A model generated the notes under the pieces. That model saw nothing but the letters and a program-made list of their open reading frames with translations. It searched no databases and was not told where the DNA came from. Position numbers and translations under genes: made by a program. DNA of 64,000 bases from an uncultured Bacteroidales bacterium (GTDB lineage Bacteria; Bacteroidota; Bacteroidia; Bacteroidales; P3). The stretch is taken from assembly GCA_947168665.1 (NCBI GenBank), contig CAMVMX010000002.1:1-64000 (forward strand), in the 5' to 3' direction. The stretch's first letter is position 1. Every line of letters starts with the position of its first letter. Below, in pieces: positions 17,149 through 26,302 of the stretch.

Positions 17149-17535
17149 GGTGTGGGGTGTTTATTTTTTTGCAAAGATACGAAGATTATTTGGCTCAACC
17201 GAAAGAGGGGGCATTTTTTAACTCGCAGCGGTTTGGCGGGGCATGGTCATTGCTCGTGGCGGGGCATAGTCTTTGCGTTGTGCTGGATAAGGGCTGCCGG
17301 AAGGCTGTGGGGTAGCCCTCATGGGGAGGCAGGTGTGGGGTGTCCGTTGGGTGGGTTTGGGCCGTTTCGTACTGCTGCCCGTTGGCTTTGCGAAAGGTAA
17401 TGTTGTCTTGTTAATATCTCTCCTGCCGGTGCACCTAAAGGGGAGTAGGGAAGAGGGAAGGCCGCTGGCGGGATGTCCAGCCTGGGGGCAACCGGTCCCG
17501 CACATGATTTGTAATTTGTTAATATGTATAGTGAT
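17149..17535. other. Intergenic region, no gene found
   Basis: Contains the divergent DUF4298 promoter at its left end and a GC-rich tract. No convincing ORF, repeat or RNA. Confidence 0.4.
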
Positions 17536-18342
17536 ATGAAGAAAAACTTACTCCTTTTGACTCTCCTGCTGATGGGCGGTATGAGTGCCAGAGCCTATGA
17601 TTTTGAGGTCGACGGCCTTTGCTACACCAAGATTCCGTGTGGCGAGTTGATATGCACCAGCTATCAGGTCACCCTCTCGCCCAACCCTTATGGCTATCGG
17701 GGCGACATCGTTATCCCCGCCATGGTGCACTACGATGGTGTCGATTATGAAGTGTTGCACATCGGAGCCAACGCCTTCGAGGGTTGCACCGAGCTGACCA
17801 GTGTCACCGTGCAGGATGGCTATCTGGCCATGGTGGCCTTCAACGCTTTCAAGAATTGCCCCCAACTGCGCAAGGTGGATCTGCCTGCTTCGCTCAATGT
17901 TCTCGACGACAATCTCTTCACCAATTCCCCTCTGCTCGATACCATTGTTCTGCGAGGCAGCACACCGCCCACCCCGGCTTTTATCAACCCCTTTGATGGG
18001 CTGAACGACCATGCTGTCATCTTGGTGCGCTGCGGCTGCCGGGGAACCTATCAGTCCAACCCGACCTATGCCGGCCTCACCATCGTCGACGACTGCAACA
18101 GCCCCCTCGCCATCGAGGTGCCCGATGCTCAGAAGCGTGGGCTGCGGGCTTGGCCCAATCCGACTGTGGAGCGTGTGACCGTCGAAGCCGCCTCTCCTGT
18201 CAGCCTTTTCGACCTTTCCGGCCGTGAACTCAGTCGCCAAACCCCCATCGACGGCCAAGCCAGCATCAATCTGCAAGGCCTCCTGCCGGGTGTCTATCTG
18301 CTGCGCAGCGGTGCCGAGACCCTCCGGCTGGTGGTGAGATAA
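17536..18342 (+). CDS. Secreted BspA-like leucine-rich-repeat protein with T9SS sorting domain
   Basis: 268 aa from the ATG at 17536 (MKKNLLLLTLLLMGGMSARA, a signal peptide). LRR_5/BspA-type repeats follow (IGANAFEGCTELTSVTV, NAFKNCPQLRKVDLP). The last 65 residues (LRAWPNPTVERVTVEAA to YLLRSGAETLRLVVR) have the T9SS type A sorting domain pattern. Probably exported by T9SS to the cell surface. A terminator hairpin follows at 18364. Confidence 0.8.
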   Translation: MKKNLLLLTLLLMGGMSARAYDFEVDGLCYTKIPCGELICTSYQVTLSPNPYGYRGDIVIPAMVHYDGVDYEVLHIGANAFEGCTELTSVTVQDGYLAMVAFNAFKNCPQLRKVDLPASLNVLDDNLFTNSPLLDTIVLRGSTPPTPAFINPFDGLNDHAVILVRCGCRGTYQSNPTYAGLTIVDDCNSPLAIEVPDAQKRGLRAWPNPTVERVTVEAASPVSLFDLSGRELSRQTPIDGQASINLQGLLPGVYLLRSGAETLRLVVR

Positions 18343-18363
18343 CACTGCCCGATAGAAAACACA

Positions 18364-18395
18364 AAAGGAGGATGCCCCCAACGGCACCCTCCTTT
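18364..18395. terminator. Bidirectional terminator
   Basis: AAAGGAGGATGCC and GGCACCCTCCTTT form a near-perfect hairpin between convergent genes. Confidence 0.75.
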
Positions 18396-18414
18396 CTTTG
18401 TGTAGTGCGGCAGC

Positions 18415-19464
18415 TTAGTCCACGTCGGCGCGGGCCATAGCGTCTTTGTAGTATTTCTGGTTCACGAACACATCCTCCTTGTAGGGGTTGATGTGGCGTT
18501 TCTTCGAGACATAGATGATGTAGCCCAGTGCTATGGCGTTGGTGACGAGAGCCAAGGCACTGATCACCGTCATGGCTGTGGGGTTGGCGTTGGCTGTGCC
18601 ACCTTCCACTATGCCGTTCAGGGTGCCGTCAGCATACGTGGTGGGAAGCACCACCCAGTCGAACTTGTGATACCCGTCGTGGAATGTTTCCTGGAACAGG
18701 GGGAACACCTGTGCAAACATGCACCAGATGGCCAGCGTGTTGGCGCGGTTCTGAATCCAGCCGCCACGGTTCCAGAGCAGACCGGCCACCGTCGGGGCCA
18801 GCAGCAGGGCTATGCCGCAGTACCACGTGTGTGTGGGCAGGCAGTTGTAGGTGTAGGCAAAGTTCCAGATGTCATAAATCACGATATACACCCACGTCAT
18901 GTCGGCCCAAATCATGTCTTTCTTGTCCTTCGACGAATAGACATTCCACCAAGCCGTCATGCAGAAGATGTTGAGCAGTCCGGCCACACCGTTCATCACG
19001 TTGTGCCAGCCGCCATACAGCCACACACCCTCGCTGCTCAGCCACCAGCAGTTCCATCCCTTCACCGCCGACTCGAAGTCCGACACCACGGCTATCAGGA
19101 TATTGATGGCCACAATCACAAACGGGAACGGCTTGAACCAGTGTTTGGCGCCGATGCCCCATTTGTATTTTATCATCATGAAGCCGATACACCCCGTCAA
19201 GGCGGCATACAGCTTGGCGTAGTGGAACCACCCGTTCATGTACAGGTGCGTCTGGTTGTTCAACGCCCATTCGGCGCCCGAGCGGGCCCCGATGGCGATG
19301 GCCACAAAGTACACTGTCAGTGCCAGCGGGATGGCCAGGAAGGTGATGATGCCGCCCATCTTGGTGCGGCGGGCAAATTCATTCCAAAGGATCAAGCCTG
19401 CCAGTACCACCAGCAGCATCCCCCATTGCAGTAGCGCATGTGCGCCATAAACATGGAAAAACAT
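18415..19464 (-). CDS. Polytopic membrane protein (probable DUF5692 family)
   Basis: 349 aa with eight to ten hydrophobic segments, many Trp/Tyr residues, and a soluble C-terminus (KRHINPYKEDVFVNQKYYKD). Pattern resembles DUF5692 proteins, whose function is not known. TATCTTTGCA box at 19556-19565. Stand-alone gene. Confidence 0.6.
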   Translation of the reverse strand: MFFHVYGAHALLQWGMLLVVLAGLILWNEFARRTKMGGIITFLAIPLALTVYFVAIAIGARSGAEWALNNQTHLYMNGWFHYAKLYAALTGCIGFMMIKYKWGIGAKHWFKPFPFVIVAINILIAVVSDFESAVKGWNCWWLSSEGVWLYGGWHNVMNGVAGLLNIFCMTAWWNVYSSKDKKDMIWADMTWVYIVIYDIWNFAYTYNCLPTHTWYCGIALLLAPTVAGLLWNRGGWIQNRANTLAIWCMFAQVFPLFQETFHDGYHKFDWVVLPTTYADGTLNGIVEGGTANANPTAMTVISALALVTNAIALGYIIYVSKKRHINPYKEDVFVNQKYYKDAMARADVD

Positions 19465-19671
19465 AACTGTTCTTTGTTTTAAAAGGTTATTACTATTTGT
19501 TGTATATCATTGTTGTTCTTTAATATCTCCCGTTTCATGACTGACCTTGTATCGCTGCAAAGATACAAAATTTTTTCTTAAATACAGCAAATTCGCCACC
19601 GTTTCATCTTTTTTCATCTGCCTTTATGGCTTTAGAGGAATATATTTGTTGCCGAATAAACTTTTTTCTGT

Positions 19672-19681
19672 ATCTTTGCAC
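19672..19681 (+). promoter_or_regulatory. Promoter -7 element TATCTTTGCA upstream of comEC
   Basis: Exact match to the phylum consensus, about 30 nt upstream of the ComEC start. Confidence 0.75.
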
Positions 19682-19710
19682 TCCCTAACTGACACCCAGC
19701 CCCACAGCCT

Positions 19711-21690
19711 ATGCCCACCGCCATCCACCCTCGTCCGCTTGCCCAGCCTTTGTCCCGCCTCATGGCCCGGGCTCCTATGCTGCGTGTGGCGATAGCCCTG
19801 TCGGCGGGCATAGTCGCGGCCAACCTTTTGCCCGCCATCGGCGCGGTGCCGCTGTGGATACTCCTGTCCGTGTGTGTGGCATGGCTGCTCCTCTCCGCTT
19901 TCGTCAGGGTCAAATGGCTGTCGCGCATGTTCCCCGTCGTGCTCTGGGCTTTTTTCATCGGCTTGGGATACCTCGTTGCCACCCACCACCGCACCGACCC
20001 TTCCGACGGACTGCCCGCCGGGGGCTGGGGCGACATGCCTGGTGGGCAAGTCCTCTTCCAAGTGCGGCTGGACGATACTCCCCGCCGCGCTCCAAAAACC
20101 TACAAAGTGCCCGCCCATGTGGAACACATCTGGCACCACGGCACCTGGCTCCCGGCGCGCTGCCCCATATTGCTCTACATCCACACTGACAGCCTTTCCG
20201 CCTTCCTCCGCTATGCCGACCGCCTCACGGTCCAGGCCCGTCCCCAACTGCCTGACAGCGGCCGCAACCCCCATCAGTTCAACTACCGCCGCCACCTGCT
20301 CCGCAAGGGTATTGCATGGCAAGCCTATGTGGCCCATGGAAAGTGGCAGCTGCAACCCCGTTCAGCCACCCCGCATCCCCGTCTCCGAGCCAGGGCCAAA
20401 CAACTGCAGCTGCGGTTGGTGCGGCGGCTCCAGTCCACAACCCTCAGCCCCCAGCACAAAGGCATGGCGGCCGCGCTGCTGCTGGGTTGGCGCGATGACC
20501 TCGACGACCTCACCCTCCTCCATTTCCGGCAGGCCGGCATCATTCATCTGCTCTGTGTCTCGGGCTTGCATGTGGGACTGGTGGCATGGATGGCAGGGCT
20601 GCTCTTCTTCCCCTTGGGGCGGCTCAGGTGGCAGCGGGTGCTGAAAGGCTCCGTCCAGCTGGCGGCCATCTGGGGCTTTGCCTTCATCACCGGTCTGGCG
20701 CCCTCCACCCTCCGCGCCGCCGTCATGTTCACGCTGCTGGTTTTGGGCAACATCATCCAGCGGCGGCCCGTAGTGGCCAACAACCTTGCTGCCTCGGCGG
20801 TGCTGCTCCTGCTCCTCGACCCGAATCTACTCTACGATGTGGGCTTCCAGCTCTCATATACTGCCGTGCTGGGCATCCTGTCATGGCAGGACTCCCTATG
20901 GCGCATTGTGGCGCCCTCTACCGAAAAGTGGTGGTATCGCCCTGCACGCACTCTCTACGGCTCCGTGGCCATCACCTTTGCCGCCCAGCTTTTTACCGCT
21001 CCTCTCCAGTTGTACTACTTCCACTCTTTCTCCTGCTGGTTTTTCATAGCCAATCTGCTCATCGTGCCTTTTGCCGGGCTGTTGCTGGCCACGGTGCTGG
21101 CAGTGGTAGCCCTGCCGTTGGTCTCGCCGGTGGGGCAGGGCTGCGTGTGGCTGCTGAGCCACGAGCTGGCTGCCGTCGACGGGGTGGCCCGATGGGTGGC
21201 CGGCCTTCCGGGTGCCACATTCTCCAACCTCTACTGCGATGGCCTCCTCCTGCTGCTCCTGTTTGCTGCCCTGCTGCTGTTCACGCTCTTCCTGCATAGT
21301 CGCGTCCGCTGGTCGCTTCCGGCGGCCTCGGCGGCGTTGATGCTGGCTGCGGCCTATCTCACTGCCGTCAACGGGCGCGCTGTGCACCAGCATGAGGTGG
21401 TCATTTACGATGCCGGAAAGCGGATGGCTGTGGAATGCTTCGACGGGCGGCGCAGCTATCTGGTCTGCGACCGCGAGGTGGCTCTCAACCCCTCCCTTGT
21501 GCGCTACGAGCGTGAGGGCTCGCTGCTCCACCACCGCACGCAGTCCACCACTGTGCTGCCCGCCGACACCGTTTTCGACGATGGCCGCTGCCAGCTGGCG
21601 GGTGGCATATTATGTTTTGGGAACGAAAGTGTTGACATCAATGCCCTGTGGCCACACAAGCGTGGCTCAGGCACGGCTGTCAAACCCTGA
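19711..21690 (+). CDS. comEC: ComEC/Rec2 family DNA uptake channel protein
   Basis: 659 aa. N-terminal membrane helices, a DUF4131-like extracellular domain, then the Competence domain (GIIHLLCVSGLHVGLVAWM, ITGLAPSTLRAAVMF, YDVGFQLSYTAVLGIL). ComEC forms the inner-membrane channel for single-stranded DNA uptake. The usual C-terminal metallo-beta-lactamase domain is replaced by a short region, as is common in Bacteroidetes. A ComEA-like HhH protein is encoded at 30116-30754. Confidence 0.88.
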   Translation: MPTAIHPRPLAQPLSRLMARAPMLRVAIALSAGIVAANLLPAIGAVPLWILLSVCVAWLLLSAFVRVKWLSRMFPVVLWAFFIGLGYLVATHHRTDPSDGLPAGGWGDMPGGQVLFQVRLDDTPRRAPKTYKVPAHVEHIWHHGTWLPARCPILLYIHTDSLSAFLRYADRLTVQARPQLPDSGRNPHQFNYRRHLLRKGIAWQAYVAHGKWQLQPRSATPHPRLRARAKQLQLRLVRRLQSTTLSPQHKGMAAALLLGWRDDLDDLTLLHFRQAGIIHLLCVSGLHVGLVAWMAGLLFFPLGRLRWQRVLKGSVQLAAIWGFAFITGLAPSTLRAAVMFTLLVLGNIIQRRPVVANNLAASAVLLLLLDPNLLYDVGFQLSYTAVLGILSWQDSLWRIVAPSTEKWWYRPARTLYGSVAITFAAQLFTAPLQLYYFHSFSCWFFIANLLIVPFAGLLLATVLAVVALPLVSPVGQGCVWLLSHELAAVDGVARWVAGLPGATFSNLYCDGLLLLLLFAALLLFTLFLHSRVRWSLPAASAALMLAAAYLTAVNGRAVHQHEVVIYDAGKRMAVECFDGRRSYLVCDREVALNPSLVRYEREGSLLHHRTQSTTVLPADTVFDDGRCQLAGGILCFGNESVDINALWPHKRGSGTAVKP

Positions 21691-21697
21691 AGGGCTG

Positions 21698-22234
21698 TCA
21701 GCGGCGTATCAGCACCACAAACAGATACACAATCACCAGCGTAAGCACCACGCTGTACAGCCGGGGCCAGATGGCCGTCAGCATCAGCGCCACACCGATA
21801 ATGGCCAGCAGTTTCACGGCCATTTGTTTGCGCTCGGGCAGTGCCTGTAGGGCCATGCGGATTTTGCCGCGCAGGTCGTGCCATTTTGTCACGATGCTCT
21901 GCCACCACTGCCCGGCGGCGCCCACTTTGCGCCCGCGGTGGTCCACTGTCTCTGCTTTCACGGTGGGCATTTTCTTCACCCGCACGTCAATCTTTTTGCG
22001 GTAGGTCTTGCCCCCCATCGTTACGGCGATGGTGAGATGCGTGCGGCCCTTGGACCGGTTGAGGCGGAAACGTTTCGTGCCGCTCGTTTCGAGGGGTATC
22101 TGTGTGGTGCGGAAGCCGTTGTCGATGGTCAGCTCTGTCCGCTCGCTGCCGGGGCAGTCCCACGTCAGTTCCACCACGTCGCCCTCGGTGACGCTGTGGC
22201 GGTCTATCTGGAATATCATTCGTTGCTTGTCCAT
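21698..22234 (-). CDS. Hypothetical protein with C-terminal membrane anchor
   Basis: 178 aa. N-terminal half looks like an Ig-like beta-sandwich (EGDVVELTWDCPGSERTELT, TKRFRLNRSKGRTHLTI). The C-terminal 45 residues form one or two transmembrane helices (MAVKLLAIIGVALMLTAIW, LYSVVLTLVIVYLFVVLI). No enzyme motif. Converges on comEC with only a 7-bp gap. Confidence 0.6.
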   Translation of the reverse strand: MDKQRMIFQIDRHSVTEGDVVELTWDCPGSERTELTIDNGFRTTQIPLETSGTKRFRLNRSKGRTHLTIAVTMGGKTYRKKIDVRVKKMPTVKAETVDHRGRKVGAAGQWWQSIVTKWHDLRGKIRMALQALPERKQMAVKLLAIIGVALMLTAIWPRLYSVVLTLVIVYLFVVLIRR

Positions 22235-22420
22235 GCTTTTTCGGCAATCAACTTTTGTGCCAGTCTGTGCGGCAGCTTCCGCCCTCCCTCCGCTCGTTTT
22301 TCGCCATTTGTATGACAGTTAGTCCTCATTTCATCGTCCGCTGTCCGAGGAAGTTCGTCCGCTTGGAGGCGCAAAAAATGTGGGTCGATTGGGGCTGCGG
22401 CCCGCGCGCGGGGGCTGCGG

Positions 22421-24382
22421 TCAGGGCGTGAGGCGGTTGGTCACCATGCGCTGCATGTAGGACTGGATGATGGCCTGTGTGCGCTGCAGGTGGTGGCTGA
22501 GGGCGGTGTCGGGGGCGGGGAGGAGGTTGTTGTGCAGTTGGGGGTCGGCGTCGAGGTTGTACCAGCCCACGGGCTGTGTGCCGTCAAAAAGCAGCAGGCG
22601 GCCGCCCTGCACGTATTGGTAGACCCCGTTGTTGTAATGGATGGCCCAAGTGAGGCTGTCGGGGGTGTGGAGGAGGTCGGTGCCGTAGGCTATGAAGGGG
22701 TCGGGGGTGCCGGTGAGGGCGAGGATGGTGGGCATGATGTCGGTTTGCTGGGCGATGGCGGGGCTGATGCCGGTGGGCAGCAGGCCGGCGGGTGAGTAGA
22801 GGATGATGGGGACGCTGAAGGTGCCGAGGGGTGTGTTGTAGGCCGGCTGCTCGTTGATGTTGGTGTGGTCGGCGGTGATGACGAAGATGGTGTTGCGGAA
22901 CCAGGGCATGCGGCTGGCGGTGGCAAAGAAGCGGCGCAGGGCGTGGTCGGTGTAGCGGATGCAGGTGTGGAGGGGGTGGCCGTCGGCGCGGAGGCTGTCG
23001 GCGTAGCGTCCGGGTACGACGAAGGGGTGGTGGGAGGTGGCGGTGAAGAGGGCGGTCATGAAGGGTTGGGGCAGTTGCTCCATGGTGGCGGCGTAGTATT
23101 GGAGGAACTCTTCGTCCCAGATGGCCCAGGTGCCGTCATAGTCGGCGCTGCCGCCGAAGCGCGGGTCGGCCTCGTATTCGGTGCGGCCATAGTAGTGCTG
23201 GAAGCCGGTGGTGCGGGCGAAGGCCTGGAAGCCCATCGAGCTGTTTTCGGCTCCGTGGAAGAAAGCGGTGGTGTAGCCTTGACGCGACAGCTGGGCGGCC
23301 AGTCCGCCCACGTCGTTGAGTGAGTAGCTGGTGACAAAGAATGGTTCGACAAACATGGGTATGCCGGACAGGATGGAGGGCATGGCGTCGATGCTTTTGC
23401 GCCCGTTGGCATAGGAGTGGCGGAAGGTGAGGCTATGGCCGATGAGGGAGTCAAGGAAGGGGGTGTAGCCGGGATAGTCGTTGTATGCCCCGATGTATTC
23501 TTGGCCAAAGCTTTCGAGGATGAGGACTATGATGTTGGGCTGGCTTTCGAGGGTGGGCGGCATGGCGGGGTGGAGGGGGGAGTAGAGGGCGTCGAGGTCG
23601 GCATCGGGCAGGTAGCGGGGGTCGGCGAAAGTGGTCTTGCCCATGGTGCGGATGAGGGAGAAGGGGGTGTTGAGCACGATGGCGGCTTGGGCGGGCTGGT
23701 TGACGTATTGGTTGGCGTTGCTGATGGTGATGGGGCGTATGGCGGTGGAGGCACCTCCCCGCATGCCGATTACGGCTAAGGGGGCATAGACGATGACGCA
23801 GAGCAGGGAGAGGAGGATGTATTGCCAGGCCGGGGCGGCGGCGGGGCCTGTGTGGGCCTGCACGGGGCGCGGGGCGCGGTAGGGGTGGCGGTAGAGGAGG
23901 ATGAGGGCGGCGATGAAGGCAAGGCCGATGAGGACGAGGTACCAGTGGCGCAGCAGCTCGACCCCGACAATGTCGCCCAGGTTGCCTTCGTTGCTGAATT
24001 CGGAGAAGAAGGTCCAGGTGGTGCGGCGCCCGGTGTAGCGGGAGTAGACGGTATCGATGAGATTGGCGACAAGCATGAGGGAGTTGACCGCCACAAAGAG
24101 CGCTTTGAGCGAGGTGCGCCAGGCCGGCGTGGCTGTGAGGCGGCGGGGGAGGGGCAACAGCACAAGGAGGATGTAGAGGGTGTTGGTATAGATGATGGCG
24201 GAGGTGTCGAAACGCAGACTTCCGGCCAGGAGGCTTCCGAGGTCGAGGCCGCCCCAGCCGTCGGCATAAAGGTCCCAGAACTCGCAGACGTACACCACAC
24301 GGCTCAGCATGTAGAGCAGGTAGACCAGCAGGATGTTGACGAGCAGGCGGGGCAGCGAGACGGGGAAACGGGATGGGGACAT
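22421..24382 (-). CDS. LtaS-like sulfatase-fold phosphotransferase
   Basis: 653 aa. Five N-terminal membrane helices precede an alkaline-phosphatase/sulfatase domain: NIIVLILESFGQEYIG, GYTPFLDSL, NGRKSIDAMPSILSGIP, YDGTWAIWDEEFL, FVITADHTN. Resembles LTA synthase-type enzymes that transfer phosphoglycerol or phosphoethanolamine onto surface glycans, with its active site outside the inner membrane. Last gene of the operon with the MBOAT and two SGNH genes, so it probably acts on the same envelope polymer. Confidence 0.82.
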   Translation of the reverse strand: MSPSRFPVSLPRLLVNILLVYLLYMLSRVVYVCEFWDLYADGWGGLDLGSLLAGSLRFDTSAIIYTNTLYILLVLLPLPRRLTATPAWRTSLKALFVAVNSLMLVANLIDTVYSRYTGRRTTWTFFSEFSNEGNLGDIVGVELLRHWYLVLIGLAFIAALILLYRHPYRAPRPVQAHTGPAAAPAWQYILLSLLCVIVYAPLAVIGMRGGASTAIRPITISNANQYVNQPAQAAIVLNTPFSLIRTMGKTTFADPRYLPDADLDALYSPLHPAMPPTLESQPNIIVLILESFGQEYIGAYNDYPGYTPFLDSLIGHSLTFRHSYANGRKSIDAMPSILSGIPMFVEPFFVTSYSLNDVGGLAAQLSRQGYTTAFFHGAENSSMGFQAFARTTGFQHYYGRTEYEADPRFGGSADYDGTWAIWDEEFLQYYAATMEQLPQPFMTALFTATSHHPFVVPGRYADSLRADGHPLHTCIRYTDHALRRFFATASRMPWFRNTIFVITADHTNINEQPAYNTPLGTFSVPIILYSPAGLLPTGISPAIAQQTDIMPTILALTGTPDPFIAYGTDLLHTPDSLTWAIHYNNGVYQYVQGGRLLLFDGTQPVGWYNLDADPQLHNNLLPAPDTALSHHLQRTQAIIQSYMQRMVTNRLTP

Positions 24383-24394
24383 GGCTTGGGGGGA

Positions 24395-26287
24395 TTAGAA
24401 TTGGAAATAGATGAAGGGTTGGAGGTCGGCAGTGATGAACTGGTAGGCCACAAAGACGGTGACCACCACCACCGCAATCATGAGCCACAACGGCATGGAG
24501 GCAAACCACAGGCGGTAGCGCCGTTTGAAGCGGTCGGGGAGCCAGTGGATAATCATGCCGAGGACGAAGACGATGAAGACGGGCAGGTAGTTGTCGAGGA
24601 TGGAGGGGACCTGCTGCCAGTTCCACTGGCCGCCGATGCGTTCCACCATCTGGGTGGCGGTGCGCCAGGCGGTCTCGTTGGCTTCGGCGGGATCGAGGTT
24701 GGAGCCGGAGCGGAAGAACAGACGGGTGAAGCTGATGAAGACGAAAGTGAGGAGGGTGTTCCAGACGGTGAGGAGGCCGCTTTTGAAACCCGACTGGCGG
24801 TATTTGGAGCCCCGCAGCAGGGGGACAAGGTTGAGCAGGATGATGGCCGGCGCGATGACCAGGAAGGCGAAGTGGAACATGCTCAGCACCGGAATCGGGA
24901 AGAGGCGGTACAGCCCATAGAGCAGCAGATACACCATGACGACGGTGGCGATGCGGGCGGCGGGGGAGCGTTTTTTCCACCACTTGTAGACCAGGATGCC
25001 CAGGCCGTTGAGCGCACCCCAGGTGATGAAGTTGAAGGAGGCTCCGTGCCACATGCCGCCGAGGAGCATGGTGTCGAAATTGTTCATGTTGGTGGAGAAG
25101 TCGCGGCGCCCTTCGGGGAAGGCGACATAGATGAGTACCAGCAGGGCCACCAGGAAGGCGGCGGCCAGGGAGAGCCACAGGCTTTTGGCCATAAGGAGCA
25201 CCACGGCCAGCATCACGGCGGGGATAATCCAGGTGGCGGCAGTGGCGTTGCGGTTGCCGCCGAGGGGGATGTAAAGGTAGTCCTTCAGCCAGTTGGAGAG
25301 GGATATGTGCCACCGTTTCCAAAAGCCAGCGGCGTTGGTGGCCTTGTAGGGCGAGTTGAAGTTGAGCGGGAGGTAGAACCCCATCAGCATGGCCACGCCG
25401 ATGGCGATGTCCGTATAGCCCGAAAAGTCGGCATAAACCTGCAGCGAGTAGAGCAGCAGGGCCGAGAAGTTTTCGAACGGGGTGTAGAGGAGGGGGTTCT
25501 CAAAAACACGGTCCACAAACGAGACGGCCAGCCAGTCGCTGAGGATAAGTTTCTTGCACAAGCCGTTGAGAATCCAGAAAACGGCCACGCCGAACTGGCG
25601 GCGCGTAAGGAAAAAAGGCTTGTAGAGCTGGGGGATGAACTGGTCCGCCCGCACAATGGGTCCCGCCACCAGCTGGGGGAAGAAAGTGGTGTAGAAGCCG
25701 AAATCGAGAATATTGTCCGCATGGCGCACCTTGCCTTTGTAGACATCGACGATATAGCTGATGTTCTGGAAAGTGAAAAAACTGATGCCGACGGGCAGAA
25801 TGATGGCGTCGGCTATGGAGAAGTGGGTGGAGGCGATGGTGTTGAAAATGTCGGTGAAGAAATAGGCATATTTGAAGTAGCAGAGGATGCCCAGGTTGAG
25901 AACCACGCCCCCCACCATCAGGGCGTGGCGGTGTGCGGCGGTGGGCCGGCCGGTGGTCTCCTGGCGGCGGGCCAGATGGTCGAAACGCATGCCGAGGAAG
26001 TAGCCCACCACCGTGGCCAGCAGCAACAGGGCCACCAGCGGGATGTGGGGTCGGAAGTAGCCCGCCGTTTTGTGGTAGAAGAAAAGGCTGACGAGGAAGA
26101 GATAGCCGTTGCGCCACAGACGGCGGCCACGGGTCATGCCCTTGTCCTTGCTGCCCACCGACACGATGAGGCAGAAGAAAGTGTAGACGATGAAGAAGAA
26201 CGCCCAGAAGTGGAACTGGGTGAAGAGGAGCGGATGCTCCGAATTGAAGGTGAAGAGGCTGATGATATATGTGAGGAGGTCGTTCAC
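24395..26287 (-). CDS. MBOAT family membrane-bound O-acyltransferase
   Basis: 630 aa with many membrane helices. MBOAT signatures: ILPVGISFFTFQNISYIVDVY, FWKRWHISLSNWLKDYLYIPLGG, and the conserved His in LLGGMWHGASFNFITWG. AlgI/PatA-like proteins of this family move acyl (usually acetyl) groups across the inner membrane for polysaccharide or peptidoglycan O-acetylation. 12-bp gap to the LtaS-like gene, 15-bp to the SGNH gene. Confidence 0.92.
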   Translation of the reverse strand: MNDLLTYIISLFTFNSEHPLLFTQFHFWAFFFIVYTFFCLIVSVGSKDKGMTRGRRLWRNGYLFLVSLFFYHKTAGYFRPHIPLVALLLLATVVGYFLGMRFDHLARRQETTGRPTAAHRHALMVGGVVLNLGILCYFKYAYFFTDIFNTIASTHFSIADAIILPVGISFFTFQNISYIVDVYKGKVRHADNILDFGFYTTFFPQLVAGPIVRADQFIPQLYKPFFLTRRQFGVAVFWILNGLCKKLILSDWLAVSFVDRVFENPLLYTPFENFSALLLYSLQVYADFSGYTDIAIGVAMLMGFYLPLNFNSPYKATNAAGFWKRWHISLSNWLKDYLYIPLGGNRNATAATWIIPAVMLAVVLLMAKSLWLSLAAAFLVALLVLIYVAFPEGRRDFSTNMNNFDTMLLGGMWHGASFNFITWGALNGLGILVYKWWKKRSPAARIATVVMVYLLLYGLYRLFPIPVLSMFHFAFLVIAPAIILLNLVPLLRGSKYRQSGFKSGLLTVWNTLLTFVFISFTRLFFRSGSNLDPAEANETAWRTATQMVERIGGQWNWQQVPSILDNYLPVFIVFVLGMIIHWLPDRFKRRYRLWFASMPLWLMIAVVVVTVFVAYQFITADLQPFIYFQF

Positions 26288-26302
26288 TGGTTGTTAGGAG
26301 TT

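Noticed and set aside
23451-25322. 623-codon minus-strand frame
   Set aside because: Out-of-frame shadow of the same two genes, Pro/His/Arg-rich, no domain.
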